Assembly: GCA_015163875.1 (NCBI GenBank)
Contig: JAAOIH010000010.1
Location: 1 to 42,180, forward strand
Length of the DNA stretch: 42,180 nt
From: Bdellovibrionales bacterium
GTDB taxonomy: Bacteria > Bdellovibrionota > Bdellovibrionia > Bdellovibrionales > UBA1609
Direction: 5' to 3'
Of the stretch, positions 8,145-16,188 are shown piece after piece (position 1 is the first letter of the stretch; each line of letters starts with the position of its first letter). The notes under the pieces were generated by a model. It worked only from the letters and a program-made list of their open reading frames with translations, was not told where the DNA came from and searched no databases. The translations under genes and the position numbers were made by a program.

Positions 8145-8774
8145 ATGAAAAATTGTGAACTAAAAACTAATCAGTTGTTTAACTTTGCTAATTCTTTTAA
8201 GTATCCCCAGTCTTCTTTAACTGCAGAAATTAAAATATTTAATTTTATACCAAAAGCTAAAGAAAAAAATATTAAGGTGTCTCATTTTTTTTTATATGCT
8301 TTTTCTAAAGCACAATGGGAGACTCCTAGTTTTAGATTACGCATTAAAGATGGTAAAATAACAAAATCAGATTCTTTAATTTGTGTTTGTCCTGTAAACA
8401 ATCCACACACAGTTCTTAATCATTCTGTTGTTGTGTATAAACCAGATCACGGAATTGAAGAATTTAAAAAAGACTCATTAAAAAGTGAAGAGATTGCCAG
8501 CAGTGCAAAAAAATTTATAAATCCATCAGGGTCAAATTGGTTTGTGGTTAGCATAACTCCATTTTTAGATTTTACATCATCTTATCCAACAATTAACAAG
8601 CATGATCACTGCTCTCCATTATTTCTTGTTTCTAAATTTACAATTCAAGATGATATTATTTCTTTTAAACTATGCTCAACATTTCATTCTGCTTTAGTTA
8701 GTCATTTTTGCTTACAAGAGTTCATTGATAGGTTTAAGAGCAATATACAAAATATTGATAGTCTTGCTCTATAA
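8145..8774 (+). CDS. Chloramphenicol acetyltransferase-like protein, copy 2, degenerate active site
   Basis: This 209-residue paralogue of the preceding gene shares SLTAEIK, SHFFLYAFSKA and SFRLRIKDGK-type segments at matching places. Its catalytic motif reads FHSALVS where copy 1 has HHGLADA: the catalytic His is kept but the structural Asp is replaced by Val. Activity may therefore be altered or lost. CAT enzymes are trimers with active sites at subunit interfaces, so copies 1 and 2 could form a mixed trimer; this is inference. The gene is tightly packed behind copy 1 with no room for its own promoter. Confidence 0.72.
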   Translation: MKNCELKTNQLFNFANSFKYPQSSLTAEIKIFNFIPKAKEKNIKVSHFFLYAFSKAQWETPSFRLRIKDGKITKSDSLICVCPVNNPHTVLNHSVVVYKPDHGIEEFKKDSLKSEEIASSAKKFINPSGSNWFVVSITPFLDFTSSYPTINKHDHCSPLFLVSKFTIQDDIISFKLCSTFHSALVSHFCLQEFIDRFKSNIQNIDSLAL

Positions 8775-8819
8775 CTTAATAGAAATATAATAGTTACAAT
8801 CTAATATAATTTAGTCGAT

Positions 8820-8846
8820 ACTTTCTTTAACTAAAACAAAGAAGGT
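8820..8846 (+). promoter_or_regulatory. Hairpin covering the ribosome binding site of the AhpF-like gene
   Basis: ACTTTCTTT (8820-8828) can pair with AAAGAAGGT (8838-8846) through nine base pairs, one of them G-U, across a 9-nt loop. The right arm contains the Shine-Dalgarno sequence GAAGG of the gene starting at 8852. Two TATAAT boxes lie upstream (8786-8791, 8805-8810). Together they suggest a promoter and a leader in which ribosome access could be temperature- or factor-dependent. No experiment backs this. Confidence 0.45.
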
Positions 8847-8851
8847 AAAAA

Positions 8852-10399
8852 ATGTTAGACAAACAAATGATTGCGCAATTACAAACTGTTTTTAAAAAAT
8901 TAACAAACACTGTTGAATTAGTTTACTTACAATCAGGTCATGCAAAACAACAAGAGCTAGTTTTAATGCTTACAGAAATTGCAGACACCTCTAGTAATAT
9001 AAAACTTAGTAAATCAGATAAACAAACAGACAGCCCATATTTTTTTATTAAGTATAATAAAAAACAAAATGGAATTTCTTTTTTAGGGATTCCAAGTGGT
9101 CATGAATTTACTTCATTAATTTTAGCAATTTTAAATTCTGACAATCAAGGAAAGCTTCCGGATCAGGGAATTATAAATAGAATTAAAAATCTTAATGGCC
9201 CTATTGAATTAAAAACATATATTTCTTTATCTTGTGAAAATTGCCCAGAAGTTATTCAGTCACTTAACTTAATGACAGTTTTTAATTCTAATTTTACTCA
9301 TCAAATGATTGATGGAGAATTTGCTCAAGAAGATATAAAAAAATTAAAAATACAAGGTGTGCCAAGTGTTATAGATGGCGAAGTATTAATTAGCTCCGGA
9401 AAAACTAATCTTGCAGATTTACTTACTAAGCTAGAGCAAAAATATGGAAGTAAAAAAATTAAAAATTTAGAACAACAAGATTTAGGAGAATACGATGTAG
9501 TAGTTGCAGGTGCTGGTCCTGCGGGGGCGGCAGCTGCAATATATTCTTCGCGCAAGGGGTTAAAAACAGCTTTAGTTGCAGAAAAAATGGGAGGCCAAGT
9601 TAAAGATACAAAAGGTATAGAAAATTTAATTTCTGTAACCTACACAGAGGGGCCGGCTTTGGCAGATAAATTATCTAAACATATTGCCGAATATGATATA
9701 AAACTTTTTGAACACAGAAGAATTAAATCTATAGAAAATAATAAATTAAAAAATATTATTTTAGATAGTGGAGAATTTTTAAAAACTAAATCTATTATTG
9801 TAGCAACAGGCGCTAAGTGGCGAGAGCTTGGAATCGAGGGCGAAAAAAAATACACTGGTAGAGGTGTTGCATATTGCCCCCACTGCGACGGGCCTTATTA
9901 TAAACAAAAAGATGTGGCAGTTATTGGTGGAGGAAACTCTGGAGTAGAGGCCGCAATTGATCTTGCAGGAATTGTAAAATCTGTTGTCTTGTTTGAATTT
10001 TTGCCAGAACTTAAGGCAGATAAAGTTCTTGTAAATAAATTAAAATCTTTAAAAAATGTAAAAATAATTACAAACGCACAAACTAATAAAGTTATAGGTG
10101 ACGATAGCAAAGTAACTCACCTTGAATATAAAGAAAGAGACACAGAAAAAATAAAACAAGTTTCACTAGACGGCGTGTTTGTACAAATTGGCTTGTTGCC
10201 TAATAGTAAATTTATTAAAGATATTGTAGAAACTAATTCTTTTGGAGAAATTATAATAGACAATAAATGTCGAACAAATATAAAAGGAATTTACGCAGCA
10301 GGAGATGTGACAACAGTTCCATTTAAACAAATAATTATTGCAATGGGCGAAGGCGCAAAAGCTTCATTAACGGCATTTGAAGACCAAACATTTAATTAA
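8852..10399 (+). CDS. ahpF: AhpF-like alkyl hydroperoxide reductase subunit F
   Basis: The protein has 515 residues, close to the usual 520 for AhpF. The N-terminal tandem thioredoxin-like part holds the redox pair C128/C131 (SCENCPEV). An FAD-binding motif, AGAGPAG, is at about 219-225, and the thioredoxin-reductase-like dithiol is C342/C345 in YCPHCDGP. A GGGNSG motif binds the pyridine nucleotide. AhpF passes electrons from NADH to the peroxiredoxin AhpC in the cytoplasm. No ahpC gene is in the window, so the partner must be elsewhere. It has a clear GAAGG ribosome site inside a possible hairpin. Confidence 0.92.
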   Translation: MLDKQMIAQLQTVFKKLTNTVELVYLQSGHAKQQELVLMLTEIADTSSNIKLSKSDKQTDSPYFFIKYNKKQNGISFLGIPSGHEFTSLILAILNSDNQGKLPDQGIINRIKNLNGPIELKTYISLSCENCPEVIQSLNLMTVFNSNFTHQMIDGEFAQEDIKKLKIQGVPSVIDGEVLISSGKTNLADLLTKLEQKYGSKKIKNLEQQDLGEYDVVVAGAGPAGAAAAIYSSRKGLKTALVAEKMGGQVKDTKGIENLISVTYTEGPALADKLSKHIAEYDIKLFEHRRIKSIENNKLKNIILDSGEFLKTKSIIVATGAKWRELGIEGEKKYTGRGVAYCPHCDGPYYKQKDVAVIGGGNSGVEAAIDLAGIVKSVVLFEFLPELKADKVLVNKLKSLKNVKIITNAQTNKVIGDDSKVTHLEYKERDTEKIKQVSLDGVFVQIGLLPNSKFIKDIVETNSFGEIIIDNKCRTNIKGIYAAGDVTTVPFKQIIIAMGEGAKASLTAFEDQTFN

Positions 10400-10440
10400 A
10401 TTTTGTTGATTTTAATATAAATAAAGTTTAGATTTTATTT

Positions 10441-11892
10441 ATGAAAAAAAATTTTAACAAACTTCTTATTTTCTTAAGTTTTATTGGTGTTTTAATATTA
10501 TTTTATACAAAGCCCAGCCCTGCAATATCAATGTTAGCTGTTATGGCAATCATGGCTTTGTGGTGGATTTTTGAAGTTGTTCCATTAAGCATCACATCTC
10601 TTTTGCCATTAATTTTATATCCATTGTTGGGAATAATGAGTACAAAATCAATTGCACCAGTGTATGCAAGTTCTTTAATTTTTTTATTTATAGGAAGTTT
10701 TTTTGTAGCCATTGCAATGCAAAGATGGAATTTACACAGGCGAATTGCAATATTTATTATGTCTCGCATGGGAGGTAGTCCGTATCAATTATTATTTGGT
10801 TGCATGTTAAGTACAGCAGCTTTGTCTATGTGGCTTTCTAATACAGCAACAACTTTAATGATATTCCCAATTGTTCTTAGTTTGGTTGCAAGTTTTGAAC
10901 AATTAGATTCTAAAAACTCACTTGTAAATAATGAGTCTAATTCTCTTTTTTACAAACTGCTTTTATTATCAATAGCATATTCTGCAAACATTGGAGGCAT
11001 GGGGACTCTAATAGGCACACCTCCAAATATTGTATTTTCAAGAATCTATTCAATTAGCTTTCCAAATGCACCAGAGGTTAGTTTTGCTTATTGGATGTTT
11101 GTTGCATTGCCAATTGTTATTGCACTTCTTTTATTTGTGTGGGGATTTTTTTGTTTTCTTATGAAAAAAAGTAACTTGTCCTTAAACATAAGTGACAAAA
11201 TTTTTGAAGAAGAAAAAAAATCTTTAGGAATTATGAAACCAGAAGAAAAAAAAGTAATGGCTGTGTTTTTATTAATGATAGTGTCTTGGATTTTTAGAAA
11301 AAACTTTGTTGTAGGTTCTTTTGTTATACCAGGGTGGAGCTCTTTTTTATCACAAGGCTCTTTAATTGACGACGGAACAGTGGCTATTTTTTGTGCTGTT
11401 TTATTATTTATTTTGCCATCTAAAAAAGGATCTTTGTTAAATAAAGACGCTGTTATGAAAATTCCATGGGGAATAATTCTTCTTTTTGGAGGTGGTTTTG
11501 CATTAGCAACTGGAATGAAAGAAAGCGGATTGCTTCATTCTTTAACAAGCTACCTAAGTGTTTTTCAATCATTTCAAGACTGGCAAATAGTTGCAGGACT
11601 TGTTACTTTTATGAGTTTTTTAACAGAGGTAACATCAAATACTTCTTCTACAGAAATTATATTACCAGTTTTATCTTCTTTGTCTAAAGCCACTGGAATT
11701 TCGCCACTACTACTTATGATGTCTGGTACTTTAGCTGCATCTACTGCATTTATGCTTCCCTCTGCCACAATGCCAAACGCAATTATTTTATCTTCTGGAA
11801 AAATTAGCATTAAAGAAATGATGAAGATTGGATTTTTTATCAATCTGTTTTCTATTGTAATTATTTCTGTAGTAACTTTATTTTTTATTTAA
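10441..11892 (+). CDS. SLC13/DASS-family sodium:di- or tricarboxylate symporter
   Basis: This 483-residue inner-membrane transporter has about 11-12 hydrophobic segments. Both substrate/sodium-binding SNT motifs are present: LSNTATTLM and VTSNTSSTEI. The late motif LPSATMPNAIILSSG resembles the family's SLPVATPPNAI-type sequence. Likely substrates are succinate, malate, citrate or similar, and the exact one cannot be read from sequence. It follows ahpF by 41 nt on the same strand. Its last codons and stop are included in the first unit of a three-copy 20-bp tandem repeat. Confidence 0.88.
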   Translation: MKKNFNKLLIFLSFIGVLILFYTKPSPAISMLAVMAIMALWWIFEVVPLSITSLLPLILYPLLGIMSTKSIAPVYASSLIFLFIGSFFVAIAMQRWNLHRRIAIFIMSRMGGSPYQLLFGCMLSTAALSMWLSNTATTLMIFPIVLSLVASFEQLDSKNSLVNNESNSLFYKLLLLSIAYSANIGGMGTLIGTPPNIVFSRIYSISFPNAPEVSFAYWMFVALPIVIALLLFVWGFFCFLMKKSNLSLNISDKIFEEEKKSLGIMKPEEKKVMAVFLLMIVSWIFRKNFVVGSFVIPGWSSFLSQGSLIDDGTVAIFCAVLLFILPSKKGSLLNKDAVMKIPWGIILLFGGGFALATGMKESGLLHSLTSYLSVFQSFQDWQIVAGLVTFMSFLTEVTSNTSSTEIILPVLSSLSKATGISPLLLMMSGTLAASTAFMLPSATMPNAIILSSGKISIKEMMKIGFFINLFSIVIISVVTLFFI

Positions 11893-11932
11893 TAACTTTA
11901 TTTTTTATTTAATAACTTTATTTTTTATTTAA
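11873..11932. repeat. Three perfect 20-bp tandem repeats between convergent genes
   Basis: TAACTTTATTTTTTATTTAA occurs three times without a gap (11873-11892, 11893-11912, 11913-11932). The first unit is the 3' end of the SLC13 transporter gene, including its TAA. The third contains the stop codon of the convergent M14 peptidase. The whole space between the two genes consists of the duplicated material. Confidence 0.97.
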
Positions 11933-13163
11933 TAACTTCGTAAGGATTTCCTGCTTTTTCAATTAAATATAAAATAGGCTTAATGTTTGCATTATAAACT
12001 TTGTCAATAATTCCTGCCCCTGGATAAAAACCTTTTTGTCCCGCAGATCTTGATGGCGAAAGTTCAAATGTAAAACAAAAAATACCGTAATCACCATAAG
12101 CCCAATCGCAAGTATCTCCAGAGGCAACATAAAGATCAGAGGCTTTCATTGGTTTATAGTTATTCCACTTTGCCATAGTTTGTGCCATAGTTTCAAAAAC
12201 TTTTTGATCACGGCCACCTACTTCAGAATTTTTTCCTCCCCATGGATACAAAATTAATTCAGAAAAAGTATGAAACGAAAGTAAGATGTTAATATTTTTA
12301 TGACTGTCTATAAAATTTTTAACTGCAATAGTTTCAGGCTCTGATAATGGCTTTGGTCCCATAAAAATATCACTACCCTCACTTTTAGAAGAGCCTCCAG
12401 TGCCCCAGCCAAATGGATAATTGCGATTAAGGTCAACGCCAAAACTTCCTTTTGAATTTAAACTGCGGTTTTTTCTCCAAAATTTATATTGCCTGCCTTC
12501 AATATCATACATTGCTCCATCTGCATTTAGCATTGGAACAAAATAAATATCTCTTGTATCTATTAATTGTTTAATTTTTGGATCTTTAGAATAATTTTCA
12601 ACTAACATTTTTATCATCATCATTGGAATTTCTACAGACAAATGCTCTCTGGCGTGATGTGCTCCAACAAAAAAAATTCCTGGTAATTGTTTGTTTTCTT
12701 TTAATGATTTTTTAGAGGCAATTCTAATCCCTGGAATATCTCTTCCTGTAACTGTTGTCCCCAAAGAAAAGCGAGTGGTAATATTTGAAAAATTTTTACC
12801 TATTTGATTTAATTCTTTAACCACCTCTTTATAAGTATGAAATCTTTCATCTCCCGAGGGGTACTCGTGTCCAAAATCTATTGGAGGAAAAAATTTTGTT
12901 AAATTTAAAGTTGTAGTAGAAACAATATATTTAGATAAATATTTTTGTGCCTGTTTAAAATCATACTGATTTACTGTTGAGTACACATATTTTCCGTCAA
13001 TGCTGTCTAAATGTAAAAAATTAGAAATAAAACTTCTATCTTTTTTATTTTTAGCAAAAAGTTTTAGTTGATACCTTTGTCCACTGTCAAAATAAGGATT
13101 TTGGTTTGCGCTGATAAAAACACCTGAAGCAAAAATTAAAAAAATAAACAAGATGCGAATCAT
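11925..13163 (-). CDS. Secreted M14 zinc carboxypeptidase
   Basis: The protein has 412 residues from ATG 13163, which is preceded by GGAG and gives a clean signal peptide (hydrophobic residues 3-17). An upstream open extension to 13475 is antisense to the SRP RNA and is rejected. Zinc ligands are H170 and E173 (HHAREH) and H298 (SFHTFSE); E367 (FTFELSPS) is the catalytic glutamate; FWRKNRS and VDLNRNYPFGWG are typical substrate-site motifs. The first 105 residues look like a propeptide. M14 enzymes remove C-terminal residues from peptides; an extracellular or periplasmic role in digesting protein fits a predatory or scavenging life. Confidence 0.93.
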   Translation of the reverse strand: MIRILFIFLIFASGVFISANQNPYFDSGQRYQLKLFAKNKKDRSFISNFLHLDSIDGKYVYSTVNQYDFKQAQKYLSKYIVSTTTLNLTKFFPPIDFGHEYPSGDERFHTYKEVVKELNQIGKNFSNITTRFSLGTTVTGRDIPGIRIASKKSLKENKQLPGIFFVGAHHAREHLSVEIPMMMIKMLVENYSKDPKIKQLIDTRDIYFVPMLNADGAMYDIEGRQYKFWRKNRSLNSKGSFGVDLNRNYPFGWGTGGSSKSEGSDIFMGPKPLSEPETIAVKNFIDSHKNINILLSFHTFSELILYPWGGKNSEVGGRDQKVFETMAQTMAKWNNYKPMKASDLYVASGDTCDWAYGDYGIFCFTFELSPSRSAGQKGFYPGAGIIDKVYNANIKPILYLIEKAGNPYEVIK

Positions 13164-13344
13164 TATGTACTCCGTGTGTAATAATATTATCAATAAAATA
13201 AACTCTCGCATCAAACAAACTTGGCCTTTTGTTTTGGTTTTATACAGTAGATAAATCTTTATTGCCTGTTTAAAGCAAGCAGAGGCCATTTTGTAGCTAT
13301 TAATTAATGAATAAAAAATATTTCCTGCATTGTTTGAAGGCAGT

Positions 13345-13373
13345 TTGCGAGCTATAAAAAATAATGCTATAAA
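13345..13373 (+). promoter_or_regulatory. Promoter of the SRP RNA gene
   Basis: A TTGCGA -35 box (13345-13350) and a TATAAA -10 box (13368-13373) are separated by 17 bp. TG at 13365-13366 makes an extended -10. Transcription would start near G13380, exactly where the SRP RNA helix begins. Confidence 0.65.
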
Positions 13374-13379
13374 TCCAGT

Positions 13380-13473
13380 GATCGGGTCCCATACAATGTG
13401 GAATTTGTGAATCCCCCAGGTTCGAAAGAAAGCAAGGGTAGTAAAAACTGTATGTGCTATGGGTAGCTCGATC
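13380..13473 (+). ncRNA. ffs: Signal recognition particle RNA (4.5S type)
   Basis: The conserved Ffh-binding domain is visible around 13417-13433: CAGG, a short stem TTC-GAAA-GAA, then AGCA. This matches the E. coli core CAGG-TCC-GGAA-GGA-AGCA with compensating stem changes. The ends pair as GATCG (13380-13384) with CGATC (13469-13473), and CCCAT (13388-13392) pairs with ATGGG (13459-13463). A T-run follows (13477-13484), as expected for termination. The RNA forms the signal recognition particle with Ffh and targets membrane proteins. It lies directly upstream of dnaX, a common bacterial position. The ends are estimated from the helix. Confidence 0.9.
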
Positions 13474-13514
13474 ATCTATTTTTTAATAAAAATAGCAAAA
13501 GGAATAATTTAAAT

Positions 13515-15179
13515 ATGTCGTATGAAGTTATCGCCCGTAAATGGCGGCCTCTTAATTTTGATCAACTTTTAGGTCAAGAACATATTAGTCAAACTTTAAA
13601 AAATGCAATTAATAATAAGCGTCTTTCGCATGCGTTTTTATTTACTGGACCAAGGGGGACTGGAAAAACTTCTGCATCTCGCATTTTAGCAAAAACTTTA
13701 AGATGCGAAAAAAATTCTGATCTTTTAAAATCAGAATCTTGTAATAAATGTGATGAATGTTTAAAAATTTCTTCTGCTAATTCGCTAGATGTTTTAGAAA
13801 TCGACGGAGCCTCTAATAATGGAGTGGATGCAATTAGAGAGTTAAGAGAAACTATAAAATATATGCCGTCTTCTGGAAAATATAAATTATATATTATAGA
13901 CGAAGTTCATATGTTATCTAACAGCGCATTTAATGCTTTGTTAAAAACTTTAGAAGAGCCACCTGATTATGTAATTTTTATTTTAGCAACTACAGAGGTG
14001 CAAAAAATTCCTGATACTATTTTATCTCGTTGCCAAAGATTTGATTTTCGTAGAATTTCTATTACGATAATTAGTAAGCATTTAGAAAATATATGTAAAC
14101 AAGAAAATATAACTCCAGATAAACAAAGTTTATTTTTAATTGCAAAACATGGCGAAGGCTCTATGCGAGATAGCCAAAGTTTGCTTGATCAAGTTATAAC
14201 TTTTAGCGGAAAAAAACTTTCTTTAGAAAAAAGTATTCAAGTATTAGGCCTTACGCCAAGAGAATTATTAAATTTAAGTTTAGAGGTGTTTTTATCATCT
14301 GATGAAGATAAATCTAAAAATCTTATTAAAAAATTATCACAATCAAGCATCGACCCTAAAATTTTTTTAGGCGAGTTGATAGAAGAAATTAGACATTTAC
14401 TTTTAATAAAAACTTGCCCTAATAATTTAGAAGAACTTATACCATTAAGCAGTAACGACAGACAGCATCTAAGCCAAATCGCTCAAAAATTTTCTCACAA
14501 ACAAATATATTTTCTTTTTAGAGAGGCTTTAAATGCTTATGAAGATTGCTCTAAAATGCCTGATCCTTTTATGATTTTAGAATTTTTTATACTAAAATTA
14601 TCTTATCAATTACATAACTTAGAAAATATTTTATTAGAAAACAAAACTGAAAAAACAATTAACATTCCAAGCCCTGAGGTTAATACTTTTGATACAAATA
14701 ATATTAAAAGCCCTGCTGTTAATACCGCTGATACAAATAATATTCCAAGCCCAACAAGTAGTCAGGATTCTCAGCCAGACTTTGCTTATTATTGGTCTTC
14801 GCTTGTTAAAAAAATTGCTAACATAAACCCTCCCCTTAGCAGTAAGTTATCTAATACTTTTTTAAAAACTGTTGAAAATAAAATTATTAAAATTGGTGTT
14901 CCAAAAAGTCATGAATTTTTATTAGAGGAGTTTGCTGACAAAAATTTTATACAAAAATTAAAAAATTATATTAAAACTTTTTGGAATCGTGATTACGGTA
15001 TAGAGTTTTTTTTAAGTGACGCCACAGAACATCAAAAAAGCCCTAGCGGTCAAATAAAGCAACAAGACAAAAAAGAAGCAGAAGAATTAAAAAATAAAGT
15101 TGACCAAAATGATTTAGTTCAACAAATTAAAAAAGAGCTAGGCATAAATGTTAAAAGCATAAAAAAAATAAACAATTAA
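13515..15179 (+). CDS. dnaX: DNA polymerase III subunits gamma and tau
   Basis: This 554-residue clamp-loader ATPase assembles the replicative polymerase and loads the sliding clamp. Walker A GPRGTGKT is at 45-52, zinc-binding cysteines are C64, C76, C79 and C82, and Walker B YIIDEVHM is at about 126-133; the SRC motif appears as LSRCQRF. The C-terminal part has a Ser/Thr/Asn-rich linker with 13-residue repeats, then a tau-like tail. I see no convincing frameshift site for a shorter gamma form. AAGGA lies 11 nt before the ATG. It is the first protein gene of the dnaX-ybaB-recR-mglA cluster. Its stop codon is within a 21-bp duplication. Confidence 0.97.
   Translation: MSYEVIARKWRPLNFDQLLGQEHISQTLKNAINNKRLSHAFLFTGPRGTGKTSASRILAKTLRCEKNSDLLKSESCNKCDECLKISSANSLDVLEIDGASNNGVDAIRELRETIKYMPSSGKYKLYIIDEVHMLSNSAFNALLKTLEEPPDYVIFILATTEVQKIPDTILSRCQRFDFRRISITIISKHLENICKQENITPDKQSLFLIAKHGEGSMRDSQSLLDQVITFSGKKLSLEKSIQVLGLTPRELLNLSLEVFLSSDEDKSKNLIKKLSQSSIDPKIFLGELIEEIRHLLLIKTCPNNLEELIPLSSNDRQHLSQIAQKFSHKQIYFLFREALNAYEDCSKMPDPFMILEFFILKLSYQLHNLENILLENKTEKTINIPSPEVNTFDTNNIKSPAVNTADTNNIPSPTSSQDSQPDFAYYWSSLVKKIANINPPLSSKLSNTFLKTVENKIIKIGVPKSHEFLLEEFADKNFIQKLKNYIKTFWNRDYGIEFFLSDATEHQKSPSGQIKQQDKKEAEELKNKVDQNDLVQQIKKELGINVKSIKKINN
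14661..14753 (+). repeat. 39-bp in-frame repeats in the dnaX linker
   Basis: Units at 14661-14699 and 14700-14738 encode NIPSPEVNTFDTN and NIKSPAVNTADTN. A partial third unit (14739-14753) encodes NIPSP. Period 39 bp is in frame, so copy number could vary without breaking the protein. Confidence 0.85.
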
Positions 15180-15198
15180 ATGTTAAAAGCATAAAAAA
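15146..15198. repeat. 21-bp direct repeat spanning the dnaX stop
   Basis: A 21-bp sequence beginning AAATGTTAAAAGCAT occurs at 15146-15166 and again at 15178-15198, a period of 32 bp. The first copy is in the last codons of dnaX. The second begins at the stop codon and fills the spacer before ybaB. Confidence 0.88.
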
Positions 15199-15228
15199 TA
15201 AATACATAAAGCATAACTAAGGGAAAAA

Positions 15229-15558
15229 ATGAAAGGTTCTAAAAATATGGCTGGTGGAATGCAACAAATGATAAAGCAGGCTAACCAAATGCAAAATCGC
15301 ATTAAAAAAATTCAAGAAGATTTAAATCAAAAAACTTATTCTGGAAAATCTGGCGGCGAAGCTGTTTGCGTAACTGTTTCTGGAGAGTATTTAATATCAA
15401 CAATTAGCATTAAAGACGAATTATTTAAAGATGCCGATAAAGAAATGCTGCAAGATTTAATTACAATAGCGGCAAATGATGCAATAAAATCTGCAAAAGA
15501 AGATTCAGAAACACAAATGGGCCAGGCAACTGGTGGGGCAATGCCTGGTTTATTTTAA
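15229..15558 (+). CDS. ybaB: YbaB/EbfC-family nucleoid-associated protein
   Basis: This 109-residue DNA-binding protein is typical of the family: MQQMIKQANQMQNRIKKIQ near the N-terminus, then the VCVTVSGEY-type strand region and a C-terminal helix. YbaB/EbfC dimers bind DNA and usually sit between dnaX and recR, exactly as here. An AAGGGA ribosome site precedes ATG 15229; a second ATG at 15247 is an alternative. It ends five nt before recR. Confidence 0.93.
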   Translation: MKGSKNMAGGMQQMIKQANQMQNRIKKIQEDLNQKTYSGKSGGEAVCVTVSGEYLISTISIKDELFKDADKEMLQDLITIAANDAIKSAKEDSETQMGQATGGAMPGLF

Positions 15559-15563
15559 TATTT

Positions 15564-16184
15564 ATGCAGCATATTCAATCGCTACAAAGCCTTATTAATG
15601 AACTCTGTAAATTGCCAGGCATTGGTGTTAAAACTGCACAAAGGCTGGCGTATTTTATTTTAAAAAAATCTGATCAAAATATTCCTGCATTAGTTCAATC
15701 ATTAAACGATATTCAAGCTAATGTTAAATTATGTAACAAATGTTTTGATTTTACAGAGCAAAAACAAATTTGCGACACTTGCACAAATCATAAACGAAAC
15801 GCTCAAAATATTTGTGTTGTAGAAGATCCATCTGGTATTCAAAAAATAGAATCTGCTGGTGTTTACAACGGTCTTTATCATGTTTTGCACGGCAGTTTGT
15901 CTCCGCTAGACGGCATTGGTGTAGAAGATTTAAAGATTGCAGAGTTATTTAAAAGAATAGAAGAATCACTTGTTACAGAATTACCAATTACAGAAATTAT
16001 TTTTGCCTTAGACCCCGACCTTGAAGGCGACACTAGTATTTTATATATTTCAAAACAATTAAGTAATTATAAAAATATTAAAATTACTCAATTAGCCCAC
16101 GGAGTTCCAGTAGGTGGAGACATTGAGTACATTAACTACAGAACTCTTGCAAAAGCTTTAGAAAACAGAATAGAAGTTTCTTAA
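15564..16184 (+). CDS. recR: Recombination protein RecR
   Basis: This 206-residue RecR acts with RecF and RecO to load RecA at single-strand gaps. The helix-hairpin-helix LPGIGVKTAQRLA is near residues 17-29. A four-cysteine zinc site is present (LCNKC and ICDTC). The Toprim domain starts with CVVEDPSGIQKIE and includes YHVLHGSLSPLDGIG. Length is standard. It is packed between ybaB and mglA with gaps of five and four nt. Confidence 0.97.
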   Translation: MQHIQSLQSLINELCKLPGIGVKTAQRLAYFILKKSDQNIPALVQSLNDIQANVKLCNKCFDFTEQKQICDTCTNHKRNAQNICVVEDPSGIQKIESAGVYNGLYHVLHGSLSPLDGIGVEDLKIAELFKRIEESLVTELPITEIIFALDPDLEGDTSILYISKQLSNYKNIKITQLAHGVPVGGDIEYINYRTLAKALENRIEVS

Positions 16185-16188
16185 AAAT

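Noticed and set aside
13164-13475. N-terminal extension of the M14 peptidase frame by 104 codons
   Set aside because: It is antisense to the SRP RNA gene, and the internal ATG at 13163 has a ribosome site and a proper signal peptide.
14640-15179. Programmed frameshift in dnaX giving gamma
   Set aside because: No A-AAA-AAG slip site with a following hairpin is evident; A-runs here are common because of base composition.
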